From assembly GCF_963082655.1 (NCBI RefSeq), contig NC_081555.1, positions 92,705,819 through 92,769,818 of the forward strand: a DNA stretch of 64,000 bases. The letters run 5' to 3'. Each line of letters begins with the position of its first letter. The stretch's first letter is position 1. A program made the position numbers and the translations under genes. Origin of the DNA: Stomoxys calcitrans. Its lineage: Eukaryota > Arthropoda > Insecta > Diptera > Muscidae. Positions 62,400-64,000 of this stretch are shown here, one piece after another. The notes beneath the pieces were generated by a model, which saw only the letters and a list, made by a program, of their open reading frames with translations, searched no databases and was not told the DNA's origin.

Positions 62400-63815
62400 A
62401 GAAGATTTTTATCAAAATTTCATTTCTAAGAAAATTTTCGTCAAAATTTAATTTCCATAGGAAATTCTGTAAAGAAAAAAACTTCTTCGAAACTTTGACA
62501 ACACTGTTCACAAGTGAATGACACACAATTGCTAACTGGCTTCGTTGTTTTGATTTCGTACAATGCTCTGGAATTTTCTTTCCAAATGAGCCCCTCGACG
62601 AGCCCCACATACAAGAAGGAGTGAATACTCGGGCGAAATTTTGCGGAAAATGTAAAACAAATAATTCCGCCAAGCGTGACGATGAAAACAACGACATTCG
62701 TAAAACCACGGCGCACCCATGCCACGCCTCGTCACACCACAGTGGAGGCACCAAACGTGCTGTTATTCATAGGCACCAGACGAGAAATCTGCACCGAAAA
62801 AGGAGCCAAAGCCAAATGAATGCTGCTGGTGCGCGGGTACTTCAACATTTGCAACGGAAGGATACAAATGAGAACGGAAACAAAAGCGCGTTATTTTAAC
62901 GGATATAAACACTTGACTGTAGTGTAGAAACTCGTTGTTGTTGCTGCTGTTGCTGCTGCGGCTTTGCCATTGCACAAAAGCGGGTAGCAGCAGAATTCCT
63001 TTTCGAGTATTTTTGTCTTTGGCATTGAGTTGAGGGACGATGACGACGACGACAAACAAAACAAAAAAAAAGGAGTCGTCTTCGAATCACAAGGGTCCTT
63101 ATTAGAGAGGAAACGTAAACATAAACACAACCCCCGACCGATACTTATCGCAGAGGGCAGGGCATTACAATGGAGGGAAATTAAACTCGCTCCGGATATG
63201 AAAACAACCGCCAAAATGTTGTTGAAATACTTGAATAAATATTTTCTTTTTGTTTTTTCTGTTGCCATAAGTAACCACCATCACCATCACCGCCACAACT
63301 CCAAGAATGGGGGAAAAAAAGCGACAAGGCGGGAGTAGTGAAAAGGGATGCTTGGCTGGTTTATGGGCGGTTGGAGGATGGTTGTCGGTTAGGGCTGGGT
63401 GGGGTGTCTCATTTATTTTTGACTCTCTAATTTAATGCTTGATTTTTGTATTCTATTTAATTTTGTACAAATTTATGACCAAGCACCATGAATGTCCTTT
63501 CGAATTTAAATCCTTCTGTCTTTCTCTTGTCATGCTTGCGTTAACTTGTTTTAAGGAAATGCATCGAAAGGACAGCTTGACCCTTCGTAGGAGGACTGGC
63601 ATAGTTCTAATCCTTAATAAAACATTGCCAAAAGATAACAAAAAAGATTTGTACTAATTCTTGAAAGACCTAAAATAGTCAACAGGACCAATCGAGCAGA
63701 GGAAACTTCTTTTGATCTGTGAAGGCATTACAAAAGCCACAACAAACCTAATGCATAGCCACTTAAGGACAAGAAATAATTTGTTTGTGCAATAGGTGGC
63801 CTTTTCGTAGTGGTT
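62400..63815. other. Mostly repeat-free stretch with a GTT/GCT (polyglutamine-type) run
   Basis: No D, Z, LINE or SINE words found. 62932-62960 is a CTC-GTTGTTGTTGCTGCTG-type run, read as QQQQQQQQ on the minus strand (63090-62896) in a 64-residue frame with no other recognisable domain. Base composition is less AT-rich than neighbours in 62600-63200. It could be 5' UTR, intron or enhancer of a host gene lying outside the window, but no exon or promoter can be supported. Confidence 0.4.
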
Positions 63816-63819
63816 GTAA

Positions 63820-64000
63820 TAAAACAAAAGTTCTGTCGGGCCAAATATTGGGCACCCACCATTATGGATTCTGCTAAGAATGCATATAAAATAAATTAAG
63901 TTGTAGGGCATAACTTTATTCTATTTACATACCAAGCTTCTAAGAACCTAACAAGGATGATCGAAAGACCGGGTTACACGGGAGCTATATCAGGTTAAAT
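63820..64000 (+). mobile_element. D-type element 16, beginning only
   Basis: AAAGTTCTGTCGGGCCAAAT (decayed hairpin), TGGGCACCCACCATTATGGA, then TTACACGGGAGCTATATCAG. It runs off the window. Confidence 0.6.

Noticed and set aside
62621..63338. Frames around the CAG-type run as exons of a host gene
   Set aside because: Overlapping frames on both strands, no domain, and polyglutamine-like text alone is weak evidence.

Overview
This window looks like non-coding DNA from a higher fly (Calyptratae-like Diptera, for example a muscid). It is AT-rich and filled with broken non-LTR retrotransposons of the R1/LOA/I and Jockey types, Tc1/mariner debris and MITEs, tRNA-derived SINEs, and many arrays of short tandem repeats. 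I found no convincing host protein-coding gene, rRNA gene, functional tRNA gene or CRISPR array. Nearly all long open frames are either eroded transposon frames or read-through of tandem repeats. Species and family names are inferred from protein-motif resemblance and repeat architecture, because no search could be run.

Layout. 1-1.64 kb: 5' part of a LINE (here LINE-B) joined to the 3' end of another (LINE-A). 2.67-4.47 kb: a repeat-array element (D type) with nine 153-bp-spaced units. 4.5-8.1 kb: a paired repeat split by a SINE, then a 5'-truncated LINE-A. 8.7-9.4 kb: MITE plus mariner remnant. 9.4-12.1 kb: the largest D array. 12.1-19.5 kb: SINEs, a second D array, LINE-A and LINE-B pieces, and a SINE inserted in a SINE. 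19.5-23 kb: an internally deleted LINE-B with ORF1 and RNase H. 24-28.3 kb: mariner, LINE-C and RTE-like fragments cut by SINE2 copies. 28.4-38.6 kb: mostly D arrays, with ~127-bp 'Z' arrays and an 82-bp minisatellite. 38.6-46.8 kb: LINE-B RNase H copies, more D arrays, and a D array carrying a SINE and a foldback mariner. 47.6-50.3 kb: the second large LINE-A. 50.3-64 kb: Z and D arrays, MITEs, mariner and Jockey fragments, ending in a mostly repeat-free stretch at 62.4-63.8 kb and the start of another D element.

How the parts relate. Three short retroposon families (SINE1, SINE2, SINE3) each have at least one copy with a readable target-site duplication. SINE1 shares its 3' end with LINE-A, which suggests LINE-A supplied the retrotransposition machinery. 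LINE-A, LINE-B and SINE1 all end in CCTAA-like tails, the complement of the ancestral insect telomere repeat TTAGG. The D arrays differ greatly in sequence but repeatedly show a spacing of 151-154 bp, most often exactly 153. This conserved period, together with a GC-rich hairpin end, a GTCY microsatellite and inverted TATACCCACCA-like ends, is the most interesting structure in the window. It resembles DINE/Helentron-type elements with central tandem repeats.
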